DNA of 64,000 bases from Uloborus plumipes. Taxonomy: Eukaryota > Arthropoda > Arachnida > Araneae > Uloboridae. The stretch lies in the NCBI GenBank assembly GCA_038373865.1, contig JAXGGA010001630.1:81552-145551 (forward strand), given 5' to 3'. This document shows positions 1 to 12,400 of this stretch, piece after piece. Below the pieces are notes generated by a model. It was not told the DNA's origin. It was given only the letters and a program-made list of their open reading frames with translations, and ran no database searches. Each line of letters opens with the position of its first letter. Within the stretch, counting starts at the first letter, position 1. A program made the position numbers and the translations under genes.

Positions 1-638
1 AAAAATGCTTTCCGTGAGCAATAAAGGTGAAAGATTAAAGAGGAAAGTGAAGAAAAATGCTTATTTCTTAAAGAAAATAAATATATTTTTTTTAATTTTA
101 GGGAAAATTCGGCGCATAAGTGAAATATTTATCTATAGAGTGACGCATAAACGAATAATACTATCATTATTTTGCTATGGAATGTGCTGGGACCAGCGTA
201 TAAGTGAGAGTTCACTGTATTATTATTATTTTGTCTCGTCAGCACTCATCGCCCCTCATGAATTCATTGCCCACTGAGGAGCCTAATCGATCCTTTGGAG
301 ACAATCGCTCTCGGGTTGGGAAGCACTGCTTTAGACCTATCGATACCAAAGAAAGTAAAACTGCATTTTTAAAAGCATAATTTTGAATTTTGGAGGGGAG
401 GGGGCGTCCGTTACTCCTACTTCTGAATGAATATTTTATACTTTTCTCCACGTCACTTAAACCTCTTGGAGTAACTTTAGGTTACTGAATATTTCAAGAT
501 TTAGTTCATATTGCTAATTTGCTTAGATTTAAATAATGATTCACTAATATAATATACCCCAAAAATCTGTTTTTGTTTTTTGACCTTGCTACGTCCCTGT
601 TTGGAATAGGGCCCCAAATAAAGTTTTACTTTTGTACT
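1..638. other. no gene seen
   Basis: AT-rich intergenic sequence. Short open frames show no codon structure or recognisable domain, and I saw no repeat boundary here. Confidence 0.5.
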
Positions 639-640
639 TA

Positions 641-716
641 CTGTCGGCCCCGTTTAATCGGGTAACGGATAAACGAACACCCCGCTTATACAAATAAAAT
701 ATCCCGGAACCGACAG
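641..716. mobile_element. 76-bp pogo/Tigger-type MITE
   Basis: Inverted ends CTGTCGG and CCGACAG are flanked by TA on both sides. The interior (CCCGTTTAATCGGGTAACGG, ACCCCGCTTATA) is shared with the 157-bp copy at 36283-36439, of which this looks like an internal deletion. Ends of the type CTGTcGGCCCCGyTTAA and TA duplication are typical of pogo/Tigger relatives. Confidence 0.7.
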
Positions 717-718
717 TA

Positions 719-1374
719 TTTGACTTTTCTAATTTTACTAGAATCTTTGTAGTGTTTTTATTTTACTGTTCCTTTAAAGCTCTCTTTTGGTTAATGTGTA
801 AAGTATGTTTTGTGAAGTGTTTTAAACAACTCATTCAAAATTGATGCCTGTTTTTTTTTTCGGGGAGGGGGGGATGCATTGCTATGAGTAAAACTGAAAA
901 ATGTACCCTGTCTTCGGCTCAAAAACGGACATCATAATTGCTCCATAATGAATTGCTGATCATGTTGAATTTTTATGGTATTGTGCCATCCCTTAAACGC
1001 TCACTAGAGGCGAGACGATAGACTCCATAAGAAAGGCCCCTAGATAAGAGAAGATTTCTCATTTCGCTACCTGACTACCCACTAAATCCTTAACTGAACA
1101 CTAATGTAATTAAACACGAAATTAAGTCAAAAACCAAACCTAGTCCTACCCCCCTAAACCTAGATAGGTAAGGTAGTAGTCTACAGAAGGCACCGACTTC
1201 AAAGAGGGATTAAAAGTAAACCGTATATGATTAGTTGGGTACTAAAATAGTTTATTGATTAGTAATTAAAATTTGTGGTTATTTTATAAGTGGGAGTTTC
1301 GTTTCGCTAATTTTTGTACTGGAATTGTAAAAAAAAAAAAAAGTTGATTTATAGGTTTGGGTAGGAAATCGTAT
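719..1374. other. no gene seen
   Basis: AT-rich intergenic sequence with homopolymer tracts (T around 850, A around 1330). Nothing recognised. Confidence 0.45.
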
Positions 1375-4072
1375 GAGATTCGGATTAAATTTTACAGAGG
1401 TGTAGACATACCTATGAAACTAACCTGTGCAAATTTTTAGTTTCCAAGATCTAAGCTGGAGGATCTAGGACACCGCAAAAAATGTAACCCGAAATGGCGG
1501 CTCAGTTTCGCGAAAGGAATTGCACTGTTTAGGCTAAAGTTGCAGAAAATTCTATTACGCTCTGGAAGCCTAAACGTTTTAGAACTTAAAGTACTTTTGG
1601 TTGTCAATAAGGTCTAGTATTTTTTGTCAGATTGAGCATAATAGATTTTGTGTAGCACACATGTAGACTTGCGAAAAAACGCGGTGTGTAATTTTTTTCC
1701 TGGAATTTAGGTTGTCATAAATTTTCAGCAATAACGATTTAAAAGTTCTTACTTGGTAGTTCTTTTGTCAAAGTATTTGTTTTTAACGGATTGCAGCTGC
1801 AAAGCTTAAAAATTGATTTTGTAAAAGATATTGTCGTCCAAAGTGTCTATCAAAATCATTTTTATGAAAAATCGCGTATTTTCAACTCATTATATCTCAG
1901 GTTTGTCATCTTCCACCGTTTTTTCGTTGGCACCATTAGAAAGAACAAATTTTTTTTCCTATCGAAATGAGTTTTTTTTTCTACGGTTGTTCTTTCGAAT
2001 AAGGATGAAAAAAATAGCTTGAAATACTGTCTGTTATGAAGAATTGGCATAATTAGGCTAAGACTGCAAAAAATTTTATCACACTGGAAGCCTAGTATTT
2101 TTGGAGTTTAAAGTATTTTTGGTTGTCAATACTCTACAGTATTTTTTTGTGAAATTGAGCTTATTAAATTTTGTGTAGCACGCATGGTAAGTTGCGAAAA
2201 AACGCGGTGGGCAAGCTTTTTCCTGGATTCATAAATTTTTTACCAAACAAATTCAAAGGTTAACATTTCGTAGTTCTATTATCCAAATACTTGGTTTTAA
2301 TGTTTTACAGATACAGCGCTTAAATATTGATTTTGTAAAAGATATTGTCGTCCTAAGTGTCTATCAAAATCATTTTAATGAAAAATCGCCCTGTTTTTAC
2401 TTTCTAAATCTCAGGTTTATCACCTTTTACTTTTTTTTGTTGGCACCATTAGAAAGAACAATTTTTTTCCTATCCAAATGAGTTTTTTTTTCGGTGGTGT
2501 TCTTTCGAATAAGGATGAAAAAATTAGCTTAAAGTGTTGTCAGTTGTGAAGAATTAGCATAATTAGGCTAAGATTGCAGAAAATTTTAATATAATAGAAA
2601 TCTGAATTTTTAGCAACTTAAAGTATATTTAGTTGTTAATAGATTCTAATAATTATGTGAATTCAAGATCATTAGCTTTTGCGTAGCATGCATAAAAATT
2701 ATTGGCAATTCCTGTTTGAAAAATAGTAACTCAGGTTTGTCACCTTCCATCATCTTTTCGTTAGTACCACAAGAAAAAACAGATTTTTTCCAATCAGAAT
2801 ATTTATATTAACAACCAAATGTACTTTATATTCCCAAAAATATTAGGCTTCCAGTGTAATAAAATTTTCTGCAATTCTAAGCCTAATTATGCCAATTCTT
2901 CATAACTGACAGTGTTTCAAGCTAATTTTTTCATCCTTATTTTAAAGAACACCATGGAAAAAAAAACTCGTTTCGATAGGAAAAAATATGTTCTTTCTAA
3001 TGGTGGCAACGAAAAAATGGGGAAAGGGGACAAACCTGAGATATAGTGAGTTGAAAACAGGCGATTTTTCATTAAAATGATTTTGATAGGCACTTGGGAC
3101 GACAATATGTTTTACAAAATCAATATTTAAGCTCTGCAGCTGTAAAAATGGAAACCAAGTATTTGGACAACAGAACTACGAAATATGAACCTTTGAATTT
3201 GTTTGCTTAAAAATTTATGAGTCTAAGAAAAAGATTGCCAAACGCGTTTTTTCGCAAGTTAACATGCGTGCTACACAAAATTTAGTAAGCTCAATCCCAC
3301 AAAAAATACTGGAGAGTATTGACAGCCAAAAGTACTTTAAACTCCAAAAATACTAGGCTTCCAGTGTGATAAAATTTCCTGTAGTTTTAGTCTAATTATG
3401 CTAATTCTTCCTAACAGACAGCATTTCATGATAATTTTTTCATCTTTATTCGAAAGAACACCATCGAAAAAAAAAAAAAAACTCATTTCGACAGGAAAAA
3501 ATATGTTCTTTCTAATGGTGCCAACGAAAAAATGGTGAAAGGTGACAAACCTGAGATGTAGTGAATTTAAAACAGGCGACTTTTCATCAAAATGATTTTA
3601 AAGACACTTTGGACGGCAATATCTTTTGCAAAATCAATTTTTAAGCTTTGCAGCTGTAACCCGTTAAAAACAAATAGTTTGACTAACTACAAAGTAAGAA
3701 GTTTTAAATCGTTGTTGTTAAAAATTTATGACAACCTAAAATCCAGAAAAAAAATTGCGCACCGCGTTTTTTCGCAAGTTTACATGTGTGCTACACAAAA
3801 TTTACTAAGCTCAAGCTAACAAAAAATACTAGACCTTATTAAAAACCAAAAGAACTTAAAGTTCTAAAAATTTTAGGCTTCTAGCGCAATAAAATTTTTC
3901 TGCAACTTTAGCCTAAACGTTGTAATTCGTTTCGCGAAACTGAGCCGCCATTTCGGGTCACATTTTTTGCGGGGTCCTAGATCCTCCAGATTTGGATCTT
4001 GGAAGTTAAAAATTTGCACAGGTTAGTTTCATAGGTATGTTTACACCTATGTAAAATCTAATCCAAATCGGA
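1375..4072. mobile_element. 2.7-kb foldback element, arms with ~515-bp internal repeats
   Basis: The left arm (about 1375-2640) is repeated in reverse orientation in the right arm (about 2805-4072), centred near 2720. The outer segment with AAATGGCGGCTCAGTTTCGC at 1492-1511 reappears inverted near 3935-3955. Each arm carries two tandem copies, about 515 bp apart, of a module containing ATATTGTCGTCC and TCTATCAAAATCATTTT (near 1830, 2345, 3085 and 3600 in alternating sense). Mirror-image short ORFs (1831-2022 plus, 2917-3105 minus) are a by-product. No transposase and no clear target duplication. Confidence 0.8.
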
Positions 4073-4563
4073 GATGATCGAGTGGGACAATTTGAAAAAC
4101 TGGTCCTGTTGACGTGGAATGACTTGTATGTAAATGAAATTATTATTATTTTTTTTTTTTTTGCTTTTTAATACTTCGATGTTTTTTGAAGGCGATTTTT
4201 TTAAAATAATTGATTTTCACGAACAAAAAAAAAAAAAAAACATCAAGAGAGGATGGCGCTTCACCCTACACTGCTAGATGTGCAAATACATTAGTTGAAT
4301 GAAATTTTTTATGGGACTAAAGGAACTATTGTTGGAGACAGATTTATTGTAAAACACAAGAACATTGTTTAAGACACATCTGTGTTGATACACAATTGTT
4401 AAAATCTGTGACCCATACACAGATTTTATTGCTAATGTAATTATCGTGAAAGATATCGAATATCAGCGATTTTGGTTTGTGCATTTACTTTTATACCAAC
4501 CAATTTGCAAATCATAAGTCAATTTCAAGTGTTGAATTTTTTTAATTTTTCATTTTAAAACAA
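4073..4563. other. no gene seen
   Basis: AT-rich spacer between two repeat elements, with A and T homopolymers near 4150 and 4230. Nothing recognised. Confidence 0.45.
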
Positions 4564-4564
4564 T

Positions 4565-5145
4565 AGGGTAGTTGTGACCTATTAAAAATCCCCATTTTGA
4601 TCATTAAATATTGTTACTTGACCCTCAAAACTCCAAAATTCACCACTGCCGTATTTTAAAACGCAACGATTGATTTTTAATGAATTTTTAAAAATCCGAC
4701 GCGCAAAAGAGCGCTTTTCTGCTACGTCACGTGTTACGTCAGCGGGCATCATGCCCCAGCCCTCCGCGACGGACCCGTGTTATCGCTACGGACATTTTGA
4801 GAGCGTAGGTATTTTTAATTTTTAGATATTTAATAATCCTTTTGATGCATGATGGAGACAGTATACGTCAAAGGACAGTCCAACAATCTCCCTCAAGTGA
4901 CATCAATGATGGTTTTTGCCTATTTTCGAGAGGACGAGCGATCCTCGTTTCTCCTCGTCGGCTGAGGCGCGGCGGAAGTACTGATGACGTTTCTTCCGCT
5001 GCCCTGTGACGTCACATTTTCTTGAACTTTAAAAATTATTTAAAAAAAAACTACTTATCGTATCGCAAAAATTTTTTTCACCGATGATGTTCACACATGT
5101 TACTCTATCAGATAAAAATAAAATTGAAAAATCGAAAACTACCCT
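4565..5145. mobile_element. ~580-bp MITE with CpG-rich core
   Basis: Ends AGGGTAGTT and AACTACCCT form short inverted repeats. The core at about 4690-5010 is far richer in GC and CpG than its surroundings and contains TGACGTCAC and several TACGTCA sites. No coding potential. The class is unknown; the target duplication is short (AT or TA) if real. Confidence 0.55.
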
Positions 5146-5147
5146 AT

Positions 5148-5978
5148 CATAAATAGTACTATATGTTTGGAAAAAAAAAAGTCAAATTCAAGATAATTGA
5201 ACGAATTTTGCAGAATCTCGGCAAAAAAAAAAAAACCGCAGTATGAGAGAACAGAAAAAGTAAGTACATAGCAGTTGTGAATTTTTAATGGATAAAATTT
5301 CCCCCACTTTTTCAAAAATCATCAAAATTTCAAAGTAACTTGATTTGCTCTTTGTAACTTTTTTAATGATTTTGAAATTCTGCAATATCTCAAGTAAACC
5401 GCAAACACTAACCAGGGAAACACATGAGTGGTGAAATAATAAGCAAATAATAATAAAAATTGAATAGGTCGTTATCAAAAGATTACATTGCGATGCACTC
5501 TATAATAATAATAAAAAAAATCGACGCACCAAGGAGTTGTCCCATTGAGAGTGCGGTTAATTATTTTGTTATAGAGTGTATTTTTTTTCATGCAAAAACT
5601 TTTTGCCTCCCCCCCCCCCGGTATAGATATATAATATCTTAAGGTCTGCTAGAATTCAAGAAAAGAGCCAAATTTCAGGACTTGGCGAGAAAATACAACA
5701 ACATTACACCACCATCATGTAGCGGGGCATCCATTTGCAAAGCATGTGAAAGATGTCTCCCATTATTCGCCGGCACTTGCTACATTTGGCCATTTTTCTT
5801 AAAATTTTGGCATATTTTAAGAACTCATATTGTGATAACGGACATATGAAGACAAATAATCTATGAATCGAAAAATATCTTTTACTATGATCTTTTGATT
5901 CCTAGTTATTTAGATTTTTCATTATTATGCTATCTTATGGGTTCTTGGTAATATTAAGGGGACTGGAAAGTAATGTCG
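5148..5978. other. no gene seen
   Basis: AT-rich sequence with a C run at about 5609-5618. Nothing recognised. Confidence 0.4.
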
Positions 5979-6804
5979 TTTTTACTTCCTTTTACGTAGT
6001 AAAGGAAGTATTGTGATCGCAAAAAAAAAAATCTGGTATGGATCCCACACTACTTCCTTTTACGTGTAAATTTCTTTGTAAATGCCTTAGTGTTAAAATA
6101 GTGCTAGGAGTGAGCAAGATAGCAATTTGAACATTTACACCCCTAGTTTGCCACGAAACAATGAAAACAAATGTATTACAATGATTCATTTTCTAAATAT
6201 CGCCGATTTTAACATCATTCAGTGGATTTTTCACGAAATATCGCCAATAGCGCCAAATTGAACTCAAATTCAAAAAATATTTTTTTCGCCAAATTTGTCG
6301 CCAACTTGGTGATTTGTCGCCAAGTTGGCGTCAAACACTTGACGACCAAAAGCTTGGCGACATATCGCCAAGTGGTCGCGCCAATTCATATCACTTGAGT
6401 CTGCATTGAAATTAACACTGATTTACCCCAAAAAAGGGGAAAAACACCCCCTTGGGAACATTCAAATGCAACCACAAGGGGAGGTGCACAACTAGACCAT
6501 CTTCAGAGCCTACATACCAAGCTAGAAGCTTCTATGGCATTTAGTTTTTGAGTTATGCGACCCACATACGCACACACGTACATACTGACGTCACGAGAAA
6601 ACTCGTCGTAATTAACTCGGGGGTGGTTGAAAAGGATTTTTCGGCTGCTTATATGTTGGTAGGTACACATGCACGTGCTGACAGGTCGAAAAAACTACTG
6701 AACATTCATTCGGGGGTGAGCAAAATCAAAATTTAGACTCAAATTTGAGTGATTTTTTTTTCGCGATCACAATACTTCCTTTACTACGTAAAAGGAAGTA
6801 AAAA
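5979..6804 (+). mobile_element. Full-length copy A of an ~825-bp TIR family
   Basis: Near-identical ~50-bp inverted ends begin TTTTTACTTCCTTTTACGTA at 5979 and end with its complement at 6804. Each end can fold on itself (ACTTCCTTT...AAAGGAAGT). The interior holds a cluster of GCCAAGTTGGCG-like palindromes (6290-6375) and a segment open for 63 codons (6548-6736). The same interior occurs in copies at 6805-7550, 50076-50808 and 50977-51253. Confidence 0.8.
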
Positions 6805-7550
6805 TCACTGAAATTTGAGTCTAAATTTTGATTTTGCTCACCCCCGAATGAATGTTCAGTAGTTTTTTCGACCTGTCAGCACGTGCATATGTACCTACCA
6901 ACATATAAGCCGCCGAAAAATCTTTTTCAACCACCCCCGAGTTAATTACGACGAGTTTTCTCGTGACGTCTGTATGGACGTGTGTGCGGATGTATGTATG
7001 TATGTGGGTCGCATAACTCAAAAACTATATGCGGTAGAAGCTTCTAGCTTGGTATGTAGGCTCTGAGGATGGTCTAGTTGTGCACCTCCCCTTGTGGTTG
7101 CATTCGAATGTTCCCAAGGGGGTGTTTTACCCCTTTTTGGGGGTAAATCAGTGTTAATTTCAATGCAGACTCAAGTGATATGAATTAGCGCGACCACTTG
7201 GCGATATGTCGCCAAGCTTTTGGTCGCCAAGTGTTTGAAGCCAACTTGGCGACATATCGCCAAGTTGGCGACAAATTTGACAAAAAAATTATTTTTTGAA
7301 TTTGGGTTCAACTTGGCGCTATTGGCGATATTTTGCGAAAAATTCACTGAATGATCTTAAAACCAGCAATATTTAGAAAATTAACCATTGTAAAATATTT
7401 TTTGCATTATTTCGTGGCAGATTAGGGGAGTAAATATTTGAATTGTTACCTTGCTCACTCCAAGCACTTTTTTTAACACTTAAGGCAACTACTATGAAAT
7501 TTACACGTAAAAGTAAGTAGTGTGGGGTCCATACCAGATTTTTTTTCAAA
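6805..7550 (-). mobile_element. Inverted copy B of the same family, fused to copy A
   Basis: Reads on the minus strand as copy A does on the plus strand, ending at the TACTTCC terminus it shares with copy A. The outer end stops in the T run after the GGGTCCATACCAGA block and lacks the terminal ~40 bp. A and B together make a 1.57-kb palindrome centred near 6790. Confidence 0.78.
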
Positions 7551-7588
7551 CAAATCAGTAGTTAAAAGTTCTTATTTTAAATCAAAGA

Positions 7589-7961
7589 GTTATCAAGTGG
7601 CCTTTTGCCATCTAGTAGGAAATTTTAAATCCTGTATAATAAACCAAAAAAAAAAAAAAAAAATTGTGGGAGCAAAATATCTTGAAATGGCATCTTGGAC
7701 ACAAGCCCAATTTTCAAGTTTTTGTGCAATAGAAAGTATTTTAGCGATCGCAAGAAAAGGAAATCTGACTGCTTCCCCCATAATACTCATCTGACATTGC
7801 ACCATTTCCCTTCATTGAGATCTATATATGAAAAAAAAAGATTTGAAAATTTGGCTCATATCCAAAATGCCATTTCAAGATATTTTGCTCCAAAAAACAA
7901 TTTTTTAATATCTATCCGAGGTTAAAAATTTAGGACTAGATTGCAAAAGGCCCTTGATAAC
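7589..7961. mobile_element. 373-bp foldback MITE
   Basis: GTTATCAAGTGGCCTTTTGC at 7589 matches the complement of the end at 7961 (GCAAAAGGCCCTTGATAAC). Further in, GCAAAATATCTTGAAATGGC (about 7673) mirrors GCCATTTCAAGATATTTTGC (about 7870). Arms are about 130 bp, so opposing short ORFs share the motif SRYFAP as an artefact. Confidence 0.75.
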
Positions 7962-9035
7962 GAGGATAATTACATCGTTAATTAAAGTAAAAACTTTTAA
8001 CAAATGATTTGTTTGAAAAAAAAAACATTTTCCAATCCCTCTAATGTAACGTTCTGAGTAGCAAAAAAAGAAAGAAAAAAAGAAGATTCATTAAAAAAAA
8101 AATAGGTGTCCCTCAAAGTTATTTTCTAAACATTCAAGATCAATGAGAAAACCAAACTAAAGGACAATAAATTTATTAGTTATCACATAGATGTTCATTT
8201 ACAAGTACATTAATACTGATTACATTATTGTCTCTGAATAATTGTCCAATACTAGCACCATGACCTGAAACTTTAGAATACGTAGGGAAATATGTCTCGA
8301 ATATTAAGTGACAAAAGCTTAAAAGAAAGATTAGTTTGAACTTGTCAGGATAAATTTTAAATCTCAGTTTAATAACTAGTAAAAAGAAATAATAGAATGA
8401 TGAGAATAAAAATTAAAAATCTTACTTTTAACTTAATATTACAGTGAAAATTTATAAATAACAAGTCATGGTCAATGAATATGCATCAGAAATAAAAGTT
8501 AAGTACACAAAAGTTAAGCTGAAGATGGAAAAAGTGAAATATTTTAGTCAATTGTTTGCAAAGCTGTTGACTCAACAAAAATATTGCTACAAGGGAAAAT
8601 TTTAAGCATACCAGAAAAACAGTTGACCATAATTATTCACAGCATACAAATTATAGAAGCCAGGAAACATTTTTTGGCCCTACACAAATTGTTTCTTAGA
8701 AGTTGTATTAAAATTCAACAAAACATGGCGTTAGAAAGATGATTGTTCTTAAAGAACTAGGTGTCCCAGCATTTTCTGGAAAATTAATCATCCTCTTGAT
8801 GAATGAGTGAAGTTTAGAATGATAGCTTTAAATGCTCATGTTAGCAACATAATGCAAATGACAGAGAGTCATTAATAGGTATGAATAACTTTTTTGACAA
8901 AAAAATAAATAAAAATTATTGCATACATCTGCTTTGGAACTAGGAACGAATCCCTTTTCAATATTTTTTTTCTAATGGGGCTGTGATAGAGGCATTACTT
9001 TTTGCAGACCTAGTGCGATCTCCCAGTATAGCATC
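7962..9035. other. no gene seen
   Basis: AT-rich sequence, mostly free of obvious repeats from about 8160 onward. Nothing coding recognised. Confidence 0.4.
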
Positions 9036-9246
9036 CATTCTTTCATGTAGCACTATTATTGGTGGATGTCATTACGAGAATTTTGGTGCCCAGTTTCTTC
9101 ACTAGATGGGGCACCTGGGGTTTATCTAATGTGAAACTAGTATTCATTCTTTCATGTAATACTATCATTGGTTGATATCATTACGAGAATTTTGACGACC
9201 CGTTTCTCCACTAGATGAAGGCACCTGAGCTCTATCCAGGGTGGAA
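9036..9246. repeat. ~105-bp tandem repeat, two diverged copies
   Basis: CATTCTTTCATGTAgCACTA begins the first copy and recurs about 105 bp later. Both copies contain CATTACGAGAATTTTG and CACTAGATG followed by GGCACCTG. Not coding. Confidence 0.7.
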
Positions 9247-9368
9247 CTGCACTAAGAATTTAATTTTGCTCTAAGATTTCTTCAAGCTAAACGAGTACTC
9301 GAGGGATCTTTTGCATTCCGAATAAATCATACGACATTGGCTCTGTCGATTTTTGTATCTTGAAAATA

Positions 9369-9443
9369 GTCCGACTGGAACCAGGTTCGAATCTGCGCCT
9401 TGGTCACAAAAGATCAGCTTTATAACCACTACACTCATCCGTT
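9369..9443 (-). repeat. tRNA-like pol III promoter (SINE head or tRNA pseudogene)
   Basis: On the minus strand TGTAGTGGTTA resembles a tRNA A box and is followed about 40 nt later by CAGATTCGAACCTGG, a B-box/T-arm-like sequence. The acceptor stem does not pair and the T stem is poor, so this is not a functional tRNA. A tRNA-derived SINE is the likeliest reading. Confidence 0.35.
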
Positions 9444-9446
9444 AGT

Positions 9447-12400
9447 AAAATATCAACATAGATCAGGGGTTTTGGATGAAAGAACATCTGACAAAAGAAC
9501 CTCTATCCAGCAGTCCACATCTTCTGCATTAAAAAAACCTGAACTCCCAAAACAAATGTATGCAACAGTTTTCAATTTCTGTGCTTCTTAGCAATGTACA
9601 GAGAGGTTTTTAATTTCAGCACAAAAAGTACTGTTATTTCCTATGGGAAACCATAATTAATGAATCTTAAAACTGACAATAAAATAATTAAGTTAAAATG
9701 TAAATATACTTACAGTAAAATATGTCAACTGGATAAAAATGGTCAACGTAATTCAATAACCCACTTGATGCTTAAAATGCATAATGAGATTTCATTTTGC
9801 ATGGCACATATATTTCAGCCATACATTTTTTATGTCCATATTACAACAGATTTGAAGCTGTGATTCACATTAACATAGGGTTCATATTATTAGACATTTT
9901 TTAATTTTTTCTCAGAAATTGCGCTTTAATGTATTATCACTTGTTGGTCTACCCTAATTACTAGAGAAAAAAGTAACACATGAAGAATATGCTGTGAAAA
10001 TTTCATTACTTTTTTTAAGAAATGGGCCATTGACAGAGTCTCTCCGAGGACATCTCAACACAACAAAAATGTTTTACTGTGGTGCTCATGCCCCTCATAC
10101 TTCATCACTGGATCATTTAAAACCAAAAATATTTCATTAGTTAATAGATTTCAGCAGGTAAAAAAGTTATTTGTTTTCTATAGTTGATTTTTCAGTTTTT
10201 GCACAATTAGAAGTCAAATTACTGTTTTGAACGTCATTTTAAAATTTAAGTCAAAACCTAAAAAATGATAACCAATTTTTTTACCTGTAGAAATTTTACT
10301 ATTGAAATAATTTTGGTTTTAGATGATGCAGTGAATAGTCACGAGGTGCAACAGAATGAACGTTTTTTTCTTTTTAATTCATGCAGATTCACTATCATAA
10401 AAATTTCACAGGATATTCATCAAATGATATATTACAAAAAAATTATCAAAATAAAATTAGATTGTGTGAAAAAAAACCAAATTACCAAAAATATACTTTT
10501 CCTTTTGTCTTGAAAACACCCCATTCCTTCCTAAATGTATTATTTTCCTTGCAACGTAATTTCTGTGTTTCCAAAGCATTATTATATAACTAAATTCAAC
10601 AAGCCTGCGTGTATTAAATACTTTTCTGTTAAAAAAAATGTGTACACATTTGCAAAATCCCATACGGTACAAATTCGCACAATTATGAAACATATCTAAA
10701 GCCAATGGCATATATAGCACACCTGCAGCCCCAGCAACACGGGGCGGGGGGACACAAAGGTGTAAGGGCACACAATATAGGAAAATAGCACTATGAGTAA
10801 CACAGGGAATTTTTTTTTTTTTTTGTAGTTTAATAAGAGGGTAGGGGCACACTTATAAATCTTGCAGGGGGAGGGGGGCGCACAAAAGTCTGTAGGCTAC
10901 TGTGTACAGCAATTTGCAAGAAAATCTAGATGACAGAGGTAAACAGATTGAAAATTTGGATTCAACATATCACCATTTTCAACTTTAGGTAACAGCCAAA
11001 AAGTTGAAATTCGTAGGTTTGTGTTAGTTATCATACTGAGTATATTTAAAATGAGGACATTTTAAGACTGTAGCATTGATAAATATTTTTTTCAAAATCT
11101 CAATCGGAATTAATATTCATATAGAAAAGTAGATTTAGGGGCAATTACAAACACAAGTTGCAAAATTTAAAATGGACTTAAAACATGATTAACAAATTAG
11201 ATGTTAAACTTAAGAATTTAAAATTTTGGATAAAAATCTTCTAATAGCATAAAAATTGCATTTTAACATTTGCATCAGAGAGGAATTCACAGGAAATTAT
11301 TACTTCTATGCTACACACATATCACACTATGATGGAAGACAATTCAATTTACATAATACCATATTTTGACTAATATTAATAATGCATGACAAAAATATAC
11401 AATAGTTCTTCTTAGGAGAAATTAGTAGCAGAAGCAAAATTGCACAACATACGTATATTGCACTAAATTTTTGATATTTCGCTTCTTAAGAAAAAATATA
11501 CATATCATTAAATACATATTCATATTATTTATGTACATAACTAAGATTAAGAACAACTAAAGCAAAAACACAAAAGATGATTAGAAAAACATCAAAGATG
11601 TGATGAAAGTTTCTCTCTTAGTCTTAGTTCAGTTTTAATATGCTAATTACAACACATATATAAAAAATATATTTAAATTGGGAATGATTTCAAACATTTT
11701 ACCCTTAAATGGTAATAAAATATGATATGAAAAATATGTTTTTATGTTCTTAAGTGTTTATAATGCAGAAAGATGTACATAACATTTATACATATGCAGA
11801 TTAAATGCAAAAATGATAAAAATGCATGCAAGAATTATTAAATGTAAAAATGTATTAAAGCAGTAAAAAAATGCAATTTAAACATTGTATGACAAACACG
11901 TTGTTACTATAAGAAGATTGTTTCAATGAGTTTAGAAAATTGTTTAATTGAATACTCACAGATGGTGATTATGTTATTAAATTTGGCAATGCAACAAAAT
12001 ACTGTTGGTGAAAATTTAAGTACGGTACAAAAAGAATTACAAAGAATTGCACGGAAAAGGTGAAAAGAGTAAGATATTTTGCATTTTTCGGCACACATTT
12101 TGGCACATAGAAATAATTTTTCTTAGCTTCATTCATATATTTATTAATGTTTAAAAATAGTTATCATATTTAATAATACTCTGTGTTTTTTGCACTGAAC
12201 GTCAAATTAATGAATACACATTACCTTAAAGTGAAAATGCATCTCGTAGTTTCTTACTGATATTTTTTTCCCCACGTCATTTTTGAGTTATTTATATCCT
12301 AACTAAAAGTTTAAAAGAAAATAATGGCGATAAAACAATAATAGTATGTCCATAAGACTTAACATCAGGAAACTATGAAATTAGTTATAAAATGCATTAC

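Noticed and set aside
1831..3105. Matching 62-63-codon ORFs on opposite strands
   Set aside because: They are the same repeat module in the two arms of the foldback at 1375-4072, with T/A-run-rich content and no protein family.
7593..7925. Opposed ORFs sharing ISRYFAP
   Set aside because: Explained by the 373-bp inverted repeat 7589-7961.
9369..9443. Functional tRNA gene
   Set aside because: Acceptor stem does not pair and the T stem is imperfect.
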